Below are positions 18,467-27,781 of a stretch of DNA of 64,000 nucleotides, in pieces. A model generated the notes under the pieces. That model was not told the origin of the DNA, made no database searches, and was given only the letters and a program-made list of their open reading frames with translations. The stretch's first letter is position 1, and the number at the start of each line of letters is the position of its first letter. Source of the DNA: Thiotrichales bacterium (lineage in GTDB: Bacteria; Pseudomonadota; Gammaproteobacteria; Beggiatoales; Beggiatoaceae); the NCBI GenBank assembly GCA_016745035.1, contig JADGDE010000005.1, positions 155,032-219,031 of the forward strand, written 5' to 3'. The translations under genes were made by a program, and so were the position numbers.

Positions 18467-19030
18467 TCAAACCTTGAGCAAATATTGGCGGTAATATTTC
18501 AACTCTTCAATCGAGTCATAAATGTCTTGCAAGGCTAAATGCTCGGCGGTTTTTTCAAATTTTGCTACCTTATCAGCCGCCCAGCGTTTATGTAGCTCTT
18601 TAAGCGTGCTAACATCAATGTGACGGTAATGAAAGTAGGCTTCCAAGTTTGGCATGTAACGCCACAAAAAACGCCTGTCTTGGCAAATGCTATTGCCACA
18701 CATAGGCGAGGCACCTGCTGGGACATATTGCTTGAGAAAGTTTAGGGTTTCTAATTCAACTTCGCCCACTTGTAGTTGACTTTGACGCACCCTTTCTGTG
18801 AGACCGGATTGCCCATGTTGATTGGTATTCCATTCGTCCATACCCGCTAGCATACTGTCGTTTTGATGAATGGCTCGAACAGGTCCCTTTGCTAATACAT
18901 TTAAGTCAGCATCGGTGACCAAAGTTGCAATCTCGATAATGACATCATGATCAGGATTTAATCCAGTCATCTCTAAATCGATCCAAATTAAATTGGACTC
19001 GTTGTATTGGCTGTTTACTGCATCGTTCAT
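18467..19030 (-). CDS. orn: Oligoribonuclease
   Basis: 187 residues. DEDDh exonuclease motifs are visible: [12 protein letters not shown] (Asp18, Glu20), [12 protein letters not shown], and the His-containing [18 protein letters not shown] near the end. It degrades 2- to 5-nt RNAs, including pGpG from cyclic-di-GMP turnover, to mononucleotides. Transcribed with pepA on the minus strand, divergent from the cytochrome c gene. Confidence 0.97.
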   Translation of the reverse strand: MNDAVNSQYNESNLIWIDLEMTGLNPDHDVIIEIATLVTDADLNVLAKGPVRAIHQNDSMLAGMDEWNTNQHGQSGLTERVRQSQLQVGEVELETLNFLKQYVPAGASPMCGNSICQDRRFLWRYMPNLEAYFHYRHIDVSTLKELHKRWAADKVAKFEKTAEHLALQDIYDSIEELKYYRQYLLKV

Positions 19031-19145
19031 AATCTTCTCATAGCTAAGGTCTTTGGTTGAGAGTAAAAGTCTCTCTCTTCATTTATCCCAGATGAAAGGA
19101 TACAATCTCTGCTCAGGGACAATCAAAGTTTTAAGGAACTAAATC

Positions 19146-19535
19146 ATGAAAATATATACCGCTGCCCTATTATGCACCTTCCCACATAGCCTATTTGCTG
19201 CTACGAGTGATGTCGCCACTGAAGTCAAGCCCACACTTGAAGTTGACGCTAGCCAAACAGAAACTGCTAAAGCCATACAAGCTAAACCTCACACCAAAGA
19301 AATCAGTATTAAACGAGGCTCCACATTACACGGAGAACACTGTATCGCCTGCCATGAAAATATGACCGAAGGTGATCCCAGTTCACTTTATACCCGTGAA
19401 GATCGCAATGTCAGCACACTCAATGGGCTTACAAACCAAGTACAACGCTGTGTTATCAATCTAAAATTAGACTGGTTTGATGACGAAATTCATGATGTCA
19501 GTAATTACCTAAATGCGCAATACTACCATTATTAA
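19146..19535 (+). CDS. Small secreted c-type cytochrome
   Basis: 129 residues with a signal peptide (about 1-19) and one CIACH heme motif near residue 70. A charged linker precedes it and a C-terminal helix (WFDDEIHDVSNYLNAQYY) closes a class-I-like fold. Full-length cytochrome c folds need an axial Met; MTEG just after the heme motif is not in the usual place, so the sixth ligand is uncertain. It lies between orn and cbbL and may be a periplasmic electron carrier. Confidence 0.75.
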   Translation: MKIYTAALLCTFPHSLFAATSDVATEVKPTLEVDASQTETAKAIQAKPHTKEISIKRGSTLHGEHCIACHENMTEGDPSSLYTREDRNVSTLNGLTNQVQRCVINLKLDWFDDEIHDVSNYLNAQYYHY

Positions 19536-19639
19536 ATCGGGATTGGGATAGGCGAGAGAGGATGACCGCTGATATCCCAATTTTATCTGACTTATAAAAA
19601 AAACTTAGCAATTGTAATTTTTGTATGCTAGACTGCCCG

Positions 19640-19740
19640 GCCACGCGAAGGTTATTACCCTTGTTTATCAGGGGTATTTGCTTCGCAGAAAACTCAAGAT
19701 TCTTAGGTGTGTTGCACCTAGCGTTGTAAATCTTTACAAT
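19640..19740 (+). promoter_or_regulatory. Structured 5' leader of the cbb operon
   Basis: Three successive inverted repeats precede cbbL: GCGAAG (19645-19650) with CTTCGC (19681-19686); TAGGTG (19704-19709) with CACCTA (19715-19720); and a near-perfect palindrome TTGTAAATCTTTACAA (19724-19739). A TATGCT hexamer at 19624-19629 could be the -10 box, with no convincing -35. The last palindrome fits the T-N11-A style of LysR (CbbR) sites, but no cbbR gene is in the window. The region between the cytochrome c gene and cbbL holds nothing else. Confidence 0.45.
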
Positions 19741-19774
19741 GCAGGGACAACATTAATGACATGAGGAAATATGA

Positions 19775-21193
19775 ATGGCTAAAGCTTATTCAGCCGGTGT
19801 AAAAGAATACCGCGAAACTTATTGGATGCCAGAGTATACGCCAAAAGATACTGATATCTTGGCTTGCTTCAAGATTACTCCACAAGATGGTGTTCCACGT
19901 GAGGAAGTGGCTGCTGCTGTTGCTGCTGAATCTTCCACAGGTACTTGGACCACTGTATGGACTGACTTACTGACCGATCTGGATTATTACAAAGGTCGTG
20001 CCTATGCAATCGAAGACGTACCAGGCGATGATACCTGCTTCTACGCTTTTGTCGCTTATCCTATCGACTTATTTGAAGAAGGCTCAGTTGTTAACGTACT
20101 GACTTCTTTAGTGGGTAACGTATTTGGTTTCAAAGCATTGCGTGCTTTACGTCTGGAAGATATTCGTTTCCCAGTTGCTTACGTAATGACCTGTAATGGA
20201 CCTCCTCAAGGTATCCAAGTCGAACGTGACATCATGAACAAATACGGTCGTCCAATGTTAGGTTGCACCATTAAACCTAAACTCGGTCTGTCTGCCAAAA
20301 ACTATGGTCGTGCTTGCTATGAAGGCTTACGTGGTGGTTTAGACTTCACCAAAGACGACGAAAACGTCAACTCCCAACCATTTATGCGTTGGAGACATCG
20401 TTTTGACTTCGTTATGGAAGCTATCTTAAAAGCAGAAGCTGAAACTGGCGAACGTAAAGGGCATTACTTAAACGTAACCGCACCTACCTCTGATGAAATG
20501 ATGCGTCGTGCTGAATATGCTAAAGAAATTGGCGCACCTATCATCATGCATGACTTTTTGACTGGTGGCTTATCAGCTAACACTCAATTAGCCCAATGGT
20601 GTCAAGATAACGGCATGTTATTGCACATCCATCGCGCGATGCACGCAGTACTTGATCGTAACCCTCACCACGGTATCCACTTCCGCGTATTGACCAAAGT
20701 CTTACGTCTCTCTGGTGGTGACCATCTGCATTCAGGTACCGTTGTTGGTAAACTCGAAGGTGACCGTGAAGCAACCTTGGGTTGGATCGACACCATGCGT
20801 GATTCTTATGTGAAAGAAGATCGTAGTCGTGGTTTATTCTTCGACCAAGATTGGGGTTCAATGCCTGGCGTTATCCCTGTCGCATCTGGTGGTATTCACG
20901 TATGGCACATGCCAGCGCTCGTGAACATCTTTGGCGATGATTCTGTTCTTCAATTCGGTGGCGGTACTTTAGGTCATCCTTGGGGCAACGCTGCTGGTGC
21001 GGCTGCTAACCGTGTTGCGGTTGAAGCTTGCGTTCAAGCACGTAACCAAGGTCGTGAACTCGAAAAAGAAGGTAAAGACATCCTCACCAATGCGGCTAAA
21101 CATAGCCCAGAATTGGGTGCGGCGATGGAAACTTGGAAAGAAATCAAATTCGAATTCGATACCGTTGATAAATTGGACGTTTCTCACAAATAA
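19775..21193 (+). CDS. cbbL: RuBisCO large subunit, form IA
   Basis: 472 residues, with GAGGAAAT before the ATG. The catalytic loop [10 protein letters not shown] holds the carbamylated Lys, TIKPKLGL the second active-site Lys, and [26 protein letters not shown] and loop 6 residues are intact. The N-terminus ([16 protein letters not shown]) and linkage to cbbQ/cbbO place it in the form IA-q group, usually not in carboxysomes. It fixes CO2 onto ribulose-1,5-bisphosphate in the Calvin cycle. No carboxysome genes are nearby. Confidence 0.98.
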   Translation: MAKAYSAGVKEYRETYWMPEYTPKDTDILACFKITPQDGVPREEVAAAVAAESSTGTWTTVWTDLLTDLDYYKGRAYAIEDVPGDDTCFYAFVAYPIDLFEEGSVVNVLTSLVGNVFGFKALRALRLEDIRFPVAYVMTCNGPPQGIQVERDIMNKYGRPMLGCTIKPKLGLSAKNYGRACYEGLRGGLDFTKDDENVNSQPFMRWRHRFDFVMEAILKAEAETGERKGHYLNVTAPTSDEMMRRAEYAKEIGAPIIMHDFLTGGLSANTQLAQWCQDNGMLLHIHRAMHAVLDRNPHHGIHFRVLTKVLRLSGGDHLHSGTVVGKLEGDREATLGWIDTMRDSYVKEDRSRGLFFDQDWGSMPGVIPVASGGIHVWHMPALVNIFGDDSVLQFGGGTLGHPWGNAAGAAANRVAVEACVQARNQGRELEKEGKDILTNAAKHSPELGAAMETWKEIKFEFDTVDKLDVSHK

Positions 21194-21216
21194 GCTAAGT
21201 TTTAGCCTGTGAGTTT

Positions 21217-21240
21217 GGGCAAGTGCTTCGGTACTTGCCC
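21217..21240 (+). promoter_or_regulatory. Tetraloop hairpin between cbbL and cbbS
   Basis: GGGCAAGTGC (21217-21226) pairs with GTACTTGCCC (21231-21240) with one G-U wobble, closed by a C(UUCG)G tetraloop. No U-run follows, so it is unlikely to be a full terminator; an mRNA processing or stability element setting the cbbL:cbbS ratio fits better. Confidence 0.7.
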
Positions 21241-21273
21241 TCAGAATTTGACTAAATCAAGGAGTTAATCCGC

Positions 21274-21633
21274 ATGAGTAATGTGCAAGATTATAAATCA
21301 AGCTTAAGCAATACTGAAAGCCGTAAGTTTGAAACTTTCTCTTATTTGCCACAAATGACCGCCGACGAAATTCGCCAACAAATCGAATATCTCGTCAGCA
21401 AGGGCTGGAACCCTGGCGTTGAGCATTGTGAACCTGAAAATGCGTTCCAAAATTTCTGGTATATGTGGAAGTTACCAATGTTCGGTGAAACCGACATTGA
21501 TGCTATCTTAAAAGAATGTGAAGCATGTCATGCTGCACATCCTAACAACCATGTACGCCTGTTAGGCTTTGATAACTATGCCCAGTCTGCTGGTGCATCT
21601 ATGGTTATCTACCGTGGTGAAATCAAATACTAA
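21274..21633 (+). CDS. cbbS: RuBisCO small subunit
   Basis: 119 residues, with AAGGAG before the ATG. Conserved segments are [20 protein letters not shown], the [13 protein letters not shown] block and [13 protein letters not shown]. It caps the L8S8 holoenzyme. The gene lies 80 bases after cbbL and is followed by a terminator-like hairpin. Confidence 0.98.
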   Translation: MSNVQDYKSSLSNTESRKFETFSYLPQMTADEIRQQIEYLVSKGWNPGVEHCEPENAFQNFWYMWKLPMFGETDIDAILKECEACHAAHPNNHVRLLGFDNYAQSAGASMVIYRGEIKY

Positions 21634-21649
21634 GCATTAGCTGAGTATA

Positions 21650-21683
21650 AAAACCTCACAATACCTCGGTGTTGTGGGGTTTT
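21650..21683 (+). terminator. Terminator-like hairpin after cbbS
   Basis: AAAACCTCACAA (21650-21661) pairs with TTGTGGGGTTTT (21672-21683) with one wobble. The U-tract is short, so it is probably a partial terminator that lowers expression of cbbQ/cbbO relative to cbbLS. Confidence 0.7.
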
Positions 21684-21703
21684 GTGCCCTTTATGACACA
21701 ATT

Positions 21704-22015
21704 ATGAAAAAACCAAAAACCTACGTCGGTATCGACAATGACCTATTCGGCGGCATGACAGCGATAGGTAAAATTATCCGCGATGCTTGGGTCTTTGGTC
21801 TCTTACCCGAAACAGAAACTTGTGAAGGCTGGAACTTTGCAGGAATCGATGCCCTTATCGATAAAGTCAATGCCGAATGGGATAAATATGGCTGCCTAGT
21901 TAGCCACCTCCCAGACGACCTTGCACAACGTCATCGTACAATTCATACCGAAGCTGTTCGCATTGCCAAAGAGGCAGGCTGGGACGGTGCATTTGAAACC
22001 GATGATGAAGGCTAA
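21704..22015 (+). CDS. Small hypothetical protein between cbbS and cbbQ
   Basis: 103 residues from the ATG at 21704 (MKKPKTYVGID); an upstream in-frame ATG at 21674 lies inside the terminator hairpin and is unlikely. The sequence is compact and soluble, with TAIGKIIRDAWVFGLLPETE and AEWDKYGCLVSHLPDDLAQRH, and an acidic end. There is no signal peptide and no recognised domain. Its position inside the cbb operon, 37 bases before cbbQ, suggests a role linked to RuBisCO or its activase. Confidence 0.7.
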   Translation: MKKPKTYVGIDNDLFGGMTAIGKIIRDAWVFGLLPETETCEGWNFAGIDALIDKVNAEWDKYGCLVSHLPDDLAQRHRTIHTEAVRIAKEAGWDGAFETDDEG

Positions 22016-22051
22016 GCCTTAAACTCACAAAACGCCATAGGAAACTTAAAG

Positions 22052-22867
22052 ATGTCCAACACCAGCGTTGATGTAAACCAATATCTTATCCAAAACGAAC
22101 CTTATTACGAAGCGGTTGAAGACGAAATTGCACTTTACGAGGCAGCTTATAACGCCCGTATGCCAATGATGCTCAAAGGCCCGACGGGTTGCGGTAAATC
22201 GCGTTTTGTCGAATACATGGCTTGGAAACTCCAACGCCCGCTTATCACAGTGGCCTGTAATGAAGACATGACCGCCTCTGACTTGGTTGGTCGTTTCCTA
22301 CTCGATAAAGATGGCACTAAATGGCAAGATGGCCCTTTAACTACTGCCGCTCGCATGGGTGCGATTTGCTACCTTGATGAGGTCGTTGAAGCTCGCCAAG
22401 ATACCACCGTCGTCATTCACCCGTTGACTGACCATCGTCGCAGCTTACCTTTAGATAAAAAAGGTGAACTCATCGAAGCCCATGCTGATTTTCAATTGGT
22501 TATCTCCTATAACCCCGGCTATCAAAGCTTGATGAAAGACTTAAAACAATCAACCAAACAACGTTTTGGCGGTTTGGATTTTGATTATCCTCAAGAAGCA
22601 ATTGAAGTCTCGATTGTGGCTAAAGAATCGGGTGTTGATGCGGAAACCGCAGCTAAACTGGTACAAATCGCTCACCGTGCGCGTAACCTTAAAGGTCACG
22701 GATTGGATGAAGGGATTTCTACCCGTTTGTTAGTTTATGCAGGTCAATTAATCAGCAAAGGCGTAGCACCACAAGCCGCTTGCAGCATGACTATGGTTAC
22801 GCCGCTGACCGACGATCCTGACATGCGCGACACCCTAGACGCAGCCGTACAAACCTTCTTCGGCTAA
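22052..22867 (+). CDS. cbbQ: RuBisCO activase AAA+ subunit CbbQ
   Basis: 271 residues, MoxR-family AAA+ ATPase. Walker A is GPTGCGKS (from residue 43), Walker [11 protein letters not shown], followed by the sensor region [11 protein letters not shown] and the STRLLVYAG arginine-finger segment. With CbbO it forms a hexameric motor that removes inhibitory sugar phosphates from RuBisCO active sites. Downstream of cbbLS and 76 bases before cbbO. Confidence 0.96.
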   Translation: MSNTSVDVNQYLIQNEPYYEAVEDEIALYEAAYNARMPMMLKGPTGCGKSRFVEYMAWKLQRPLITVACNEDMTASDLVGRFLLDKDGTKWQDGPLTTAARMGAICYLDEVVEARQDTTVVIHPLTDHRRSLPLDKKGELIEAHADFQLVISYNPGYQSLMKDLKQSTKQRFGGLDFDYPQEAIEVSIVAKESGVDAETAAKLVQIAHRARNLKGHGLDEGISTRLLVYAGQLISKGVAPQAACSMTMVTPLTDDPDMRDTLDAAVQTFFG

Positions 22868-22878
22868 GTCTTATCAAT

Positions 22879-22906
22879 AGCAGAGAGTAAACGATTACTC
22901 TCTGCT
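22879..22906 (+). promoter_or_regulatory. Perfect 12-bp hairpin between cbbQ and cbbO
   Basis: AGCAGAGAGTAA (22879-22890) pairs perfectly with TTACTCTCTGCT (22895-22906) over a 4-nt loop. It is followed by GTCTGTTTTGCG, a weak U-tract. An attenuator or processing site within the operon is likely. Confidence 0.7.
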
Positions 22907-22943
22907 GTCTGTTTTGCGCTACTGATGATTGCGGTGATCCCCC

Positions 22944-25295
22944 ATGCCAAAAATAACCCTTGAAGATTACGAAGAATTTTTAGAAGCAGCTGCACCTGAA
23001 ATTCGGGAAGTACTGGATGCAACCTTCCACGAAGCAGCGCACATCATGTCGCCTGTGGGTCTGACTGACTACATGGATGGCGCAAAAGCCCTAACTAAGC
23101 TCGGGCGTGGCAGTGATTTGGTCATCTCTTATCTACAAGAAATGCCCTTGGTTGCCAAAGAATGTGGCGAGGATATTATTCCCGACTGCATTAGCGCGGC
23201 CATGAAACTCTCCTCCATGACCTCTGGAGAAGTGATTTCCCTCTTATTTAGCACCTTGCCCAGCGCCTCACGCAACCTTGGCGATGCCCAATTACTGCGC
23301 GGTTATTTAACCCTCATCCATCAGCTCGCTTCCACGGCTGCCCGTGGTTTGCGCCCGATGCTGAACCATGTTGATGAATTACTCTCAAAACTGACCCTCA
23401 GTGGTTTACGTCGTTGGTCACAATTTGGCACACAAGCCTATCGCCGTGACTTTAAGAACTTAACTGCTTACTTTAATTTAGAATCAGCCGACAGTCGTGC
23501 GGTCCTACAAAAAGAACGGCGTGGGGTTTTGTTCATCAAAAACCAACGCAAACTGAATTTTTATCTGCGCGCCCTATGGGGTCGGGATTTCTTCCTGCGC
23601 CCAACTGGGGCAGATTACACCGATTTTCGTCCTTACCTCGAAGATCGTATCTTGCACATGCCCGATGCGGTTGATGACATCGGCGACATCAAAGGCTTAG
23701 AATTATATCGTGCCACCGCTGCACACATGGCATCACACATGTGCTATGCCACTTCGGCGATTTCAGCCGAACAACTCAGCCCGGCACAAATGTTTTTCAT
23801 TGGTTTTATGGAAGATGCACGGGTTGAATATAAAGCCGGTCAAGATTTCCCAGGGCTGAAAAAACTTTGGCGTGAACTACTGCTAGTTGCTGATCAAGCC
23901 GAAGAAGTCGAACACCCGACCATGCTGATGCTTGAGCATATTGCCCTGATGCTGTTAGATAATAGCGTCACAAGCGAAGATGCTGGTGTGACGCGTTTTG
24001 TGGCTAAATTCCATGAAGAGATTGAAGCTAAACAAGATGATAACCAATACTCATGGCATATGGGCATGGAATTATTCCACCTGTTTGCTGAACGTCGTGA
24101 AGTTCCCAGTTTACGGATTTTAGAGCGCATTCGTATCCCTTACCGTGACGATAACCGTTATGTCTGGGAATTTAACGAATTTGACTGGAACAAACAAGGG
24201 GTAGAATACCTCGCGGCCAGCCAACGCCAAGTCCGCAAACACGTCAGTGTGATTGAAATGGCGAATGAAGTCGATTGCGAACTCGCAGGCGATGATGCGC
24301 AAGAAGTTTGGATTTGCAGCACCGAAATGCGTCCTTATGAAGATTCTTTGGATGATAGAACCCAAAGCTTCAACGAGATGTGGGGTAAAGAACCCGTTTC
24401 TGATCCATTCCATTATCAAGAATGGGATTATCAAATCCAATTGCACCGTCCTGATTGGGCAACCGTGTATGAGCGCCGTCAAGGTAAAGGCTCTCTCGAC
24501 ATTATCCAAATGATTTTGGATGAATACAAACCGATTGCCTACCGTATCAAGCAAATCATCGACTTACTGACTCCAGAGGGCGTACAACGGGTGCGTAATA
24601 TGGAAGACGGCGACGAAATTGACATTAACGCTGCTGTTGATGCAATGATTTCTTTGCGTATGGGCGAGCAGCCTAATCCGCGTATTACCATGCGTAATGT
24701 AATTAAAAATCGTGATTTATCCGTGGTGGTGCTGCTAGATTTATCCGAATCGACCAACGAAGCCATGCAAGGTTCGGATAAAACCGTTTTAGAGCTAACC
24801 CGCGAGGCAGCTACCTTGGTGGCAACAGCGATTGAGGGCATCGGTGATCCCTTTGCCCTGCACGGCTTTGCCTCGGATGGTCGCCATGATGTGCAATACT
24901 ATCGCTTCAAAGATTTTAACCAACACTTTGATGACGATGCCAAAGCACAACTGGCAGGCATGAAAGGCGGTCTTTCTACCCGTATGGGTGCAGCCTTGCG
25001 CCATGCTGGTAATCATTTGCTCAAACAGCAAGAACGTCGCAAACTGATTTTATTGGTCACCGACGGCGAGCCTGCGGACATCGACGAGCGCGATCCACAA
25101 CATCTGCGCCACGACACCAAAAAAGCCGTGGAAGAGTTGTATACCACAGGGGTCTTAACCTATTGCTTAACCCTAGACCCGAACGCGGATGCGTATGTGA
25201 AGCGTATTTTTGGTGAGAATAATTACACCATTATCGACAATGTCGATAGATTGCCTGAAAAACTACCCACCTTGTTTGCGAGTTTAACTGGCTAA
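22944..25295 (+). CDS. cbbO: RuBisCO activase adaptor CbbO
   Basis: 783 residues. The N-terminal 550 residues are the CbbO/NorD-like helical region. A C-terminal von Willebrand A domain carries the MIDAS motif DLSEST (about residue 598), a Thr at GLSTRMG, and LLVTDGEPAD. The vWA domain bridges the CbbQ hexamer to RuBisCO. Last gene of the cbb operon; a REP-like hairpin follows. Confidence 0.96.
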   Translation: MPKITLEDYEEFLEAAAPEIREVLDATFHEAAHIMSPVGLTDYMDGAKALTKLGRGSDLVISYLQEMPLVAKECGEDIIPDCISAAMKLSSMTSGEVISLLFSTLPSASRNLGDAQLLRGYLTLIHQLASTAARGLRPMLNHVDELLSKLTLSGLRRWSQFGTQAYRRDFKNLTAYFNLESADSRAVLQKERRGVLFIKNQRKLNFYLRALWGRDFFLRPTGADYTDFRPYLEDRILHMPDAVDDIGDIKGLELYRATAAHMASHMCYATSAISAEQLSPAQMFFIGFMEDARVEYKAGQDFPGLKKLWRELLLVADQAEEVEHPTMLMLEHIALMLLDNSVTSEDAGVTRFVAKFHEEIEAKQDDNQYSWHMGMELFHLFAERREVPSLRILERIRIPYRDDNRYVWEFNEFDWNKQGVEYLAASQRQVRKHVSVIEMANEVDCELAGDDAQEVWICSTEMRPYEDSLDDRTQSFNEMWGKEPVSDPFHYQEWDYQIQLHRPDWATVYERRQGKGSLDIIQMILDEYKPIAYRIKQIIDLLTPEGVQRVRNMEDGDEIDINAAVDAMISLRMGEQPNPRITMRNVIKNRDLSVVVLLDLSESTNEAMQGSDKTVLELTREAATLVATAIEGIGDPFALHGFASDGRHDVQYYRFKDFNQHFDDDAKAQLAGMKGGLSTRMGAALRHAGNHLLKQQERRKLILLVTDGEPADIDERDPQHLRHDTKKAVEELYTTGVLTYCLTLDPNADAYVKRIFGENNYTIIDNVDRLPEKLPTLFASLTG

Positions 25296-25327
25296 ACCAT
25301 GAACTCCAATGGAGTTTAGTATCTCAG

Positions 25328-25358
25328 CCTAGGGTAGCGGCAACGCCGCTACCCTAGG
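25328..25358. repeat. Perfect 14-bp stem hairpin after cbbO
   Basis: CCTAGGGTAGCGGC (25328-25341) pairs with GCCGCTACCCTAGG (25345-25358) over an AAC loop. No U-run follows. It resembles the other REP-like hairpins with 3-nt loops and may protect the 3' end of the cbb mRNA. Confidence 0.65.
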
Positions 25359-25417
25359 ACAAGACACCCCTATCAATTCAAGCCTGAAAGGCTTGCGTAA
25401 TGACAAACACAACCTCT

Positions 25418-26014
25418 TTAGGGTTCAGTCAAGGTTGGGCTGTTGCTGCCAGCAACCCCCCTATCTAAATCAAACAACTCAATAAACGCCTTGTATGCCT
25501 CGGATAATTCTTGCAACCCCGCAGGCACAGGTGGCTTTAACGCATTCTCAGCTAGACCTTCATATTCGTCATTATCATCAAAAGCTTTCAACCAAGCCAA
25601 ATATAACAGGTGCAAATCTCCCCGCTGCGGGTCTCGCGTAACTCTAACAAAGACGATAATCAGCCCTCACCTTCTAACCAAGCACTTGCATCAACTCCCT
25701 GAAAGTCCATATTCAATAACAACTTGTCATGTTGCGAAGCAAGTTTAATCATATCCTCGATGCTGTACGCACCCAAGGCTTTGGAATCCATTTCCGCCAG
25801 CGAAAAACGCAGCAACAATTACCGCGTGCCCCAATTCGTTATGTACAACATGGCATCATCGTAACCCCATATTAAGCCTTCCTCATCGCTGGTAAAATTT
25901 CCGTAGTTGTAAACAAAACGTGCATTTACCTCGACACGGCTGGAGAGTTTATGGACAGCATTTTATTGTGCTTTGGTCAATGGCTTGAAATTTGTAGTAT
26001 TGGTATTCGCTCAT
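25418..26014 (-). pseudogene. Decayed gene of the MSEYQYYEFQAID family
   Basis: From the ATG at 26014 the minus strand reads MSEYQYYKFQAIDQ then stops. In another frame it continues as LTKAQ-stop-NAVHKLSSRVEV, then NARFVYNYGNF, DDAMLYITNWGTR-stop, and WLEGEG-stop. A last open segment (25418-25615) reads LHLLYLAWLKAF. Together these reconstruct a protein family I know as starting MSEYQYYEFQAID, often next to SWIM zinc-finger genes. At least one frameshift and several stops break it. Upstream (26020-26170) there are only scraps. No function can remain unless as short peptides. Confidence 0.75.
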
Positions 26015-26230
26015 TTTCAATTTTCCACCGTGTTCTTCCTGCGCTAACAATAGCAACCACAGGTTTTCATCTAAATGATGGTCCGTTCGGATTTTATTCC
26101 CTTATTGAGAATTGCTGAACAGACTAGGATAGCATTGGTTTCAATGCCGGAAACATGCTAATCTACGGGGCTTGTGTGGTCTTTATATCACCGCCTTTAT
26201 ACCTCTTTATTTTGCCTAAGGTTAGTTATT

Positions 26231-27781
26231 ATGAAATTAGCCAGTCTACATTATCAATTAGCCGATGATAAGGCACTTGAAATCCTGCTTGAAAACTCCG
26301 ATGCCTTTTGGTTTGAACAAGCCTCGGAATCGGTACACCAGCGCCGTTATTATGACAGTTTTGATTGGCGTTTATATCAAGCCAAACAAGCTGTTTATAG
26401 CGAAGACAAAGTGGCTGAGACCCGTTTGTATTGGCAACAAAACCCCGCAGCAACCCACAGCGCTAGCTCACAAATCCCGCCCGTATTTGCTGAGGATTTG
26501 CCGCACGATTGGCAAAGCGCGCTCAAGCCCATTTTAGCTATGCGTTCTTTGGAAGAAAAACTCAGTTTAGATGTGCGGGTATTGCAATACAATTGCTTAA
26601 ATCGCTACGACAAAACCATGCTGCGGCTTTATATCACTTATTACCAGATCGAGGGCGAAATCAGTCTTGAGGATAACTTGCCGATCAGTTTAGATATCGA
26701 GCCGATTCGCGGCTATCACAAACCTTATGAACTGATGCAAGCACGGGTTGAAGAACTGGGCTTAGATACACAAAAACCGAAAAATTTATTAAAACGCTGT
26801 TTGAAACTCGCGGGGCTAAAAGCCAATGATTACAGCGCCAAATTGCGTCTGGACTTAACGCCTGAACTCAATACCGATAGTGCTTGCCGAGTGATTCTCG
26901 GACATTTAGCTAATAGCCTAAACCGTAATTATGCCGGGACTTGTGCTGGCATCGATAGCGAATATTTACATGATTTTCGCGTCGCTGGGCGGCGTAGTCG
27001 GGCGCTTCTTAGCCAAGTTAAAGGTGCATTTGCCCCCGAACAAATGGGCTTTTTAAAAACCGAACTGGCGTGGCTGAGCCAAACCACCAGCCCGACCCGG
27101 GATGCCGATGTCTATTTACTCAAATTTGAGACCTATAGAGAGCGCCTACCCGAGGCAATGCAAGCGGATTTAGAACCATTTAAACAGTTTTTAACCCAGC
27201 ATCAACAGATTTGCCACGCCATGCTTAAGAATGAATTAGAAGGCAAACGTTATCAAGCTTTGATGCAAGATTGGCAAGATTTTCTCGATAAAGAAACCGT
27301 CATTTCTAGCGATGATGCGCCCAATGCCAAGATTGATATTTTAACCGTCGCCAATCGACGGATTTGGAAAGCCGCGCAACGTCTCTTAAAAACAGGCAAG
27401 GTGATTGATGATGACTCGCCCGCCGAAGCTTTACACGATTTGCGTAAGTTAGCGAAAAAATTACGCTATTTATTAGAGTTTTTTCAAAGCCTGTACGATA
27501 AAACCGAGATTAAACCGCTAATTAAAAACTTAAAAATCTTACAAGATAATCTTGGCGATTTTCAAGATTTTGAAGTTCAGGCCGAGCAAATTCAAGCCTT
27601 TGCTGAACAAATGCAAAATCAATATCGTGCCAACAGCGCCACTTTGATGGCAATGGGCGCATTAAGTGCGACCCTTTTGGACGGGCAAGCGCAAAAACGC
27701 TCGGAATTTGCCGCTTGTTTCCAAATTTTTTCAGCGGATAAAGCCTTATACAAACAGCTTTTTAAGGAGGAGAGTGCGTGA
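26231..27781 (+). CDS. CYTH-like / CHAD domain protein
   Basis: 516 residues from the ATG at 26231 (an in-frame ATG at 26174 would add 19 residues but lacks a better ribosome site). The N-terminal 190 residues resemble a degenerate CYTH triphosphate-tunnel domain (QRRYYDSFDWRLY). The C-terminal 300 residues are CHAD: two helical bundles with conserved His/Arg in YLHDFRVAGRRSRALL and LHDLRKLAKKLRYLLEFF. CHAD domains bind inorganic polyphosphate and often sit on polyP granules. It overlaps the next gene by 4 bp, indicating an operon with parA and gspF. Confidence 0.85.
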   Translation: MKLASLHYQLADDKALEILLENSDAFWFEQASESVHQRRYYDSFDWRLYQAKQAVYSEDKVAETRLYWQQNPAATHSASSQIPPVFAEDLPHDWQSALKPILAMRSLEEKLSLDVRVLQYNCLNRYDKTMLRLYITYYQIEGEISLEDNLPISLDIEPIRGYHKPYELMQARVEELGLDTQKPKNLLKRCLKLAGLKANDYSAKLRLDLTPELNTDSACRVILGHLANSLNRNYAGTCAGIDSEYLHDFRVAGRRSRALLSQVKGAFAPEQMGFLKTELAWLSQTTSPTRDADVYLLKFETYRERLPEAMQADLEPFKQFLTQHQQICHAMLKNELEGKRYQALMQDWQDFLDKETVISSDDAPNAKIDILTVANRRIWKAAQRLLKTGKVIDDDSPAEALHDLRKLAKKLRYLLEFFQSLYDKTEIKPLIKNLKILQDNLGDFQDFEVQAEQIQAFAEQMQNQYRANSATLMAMGALSATLLDGQAQKRSEFAACFQIFSADKALYKQLFKEESA

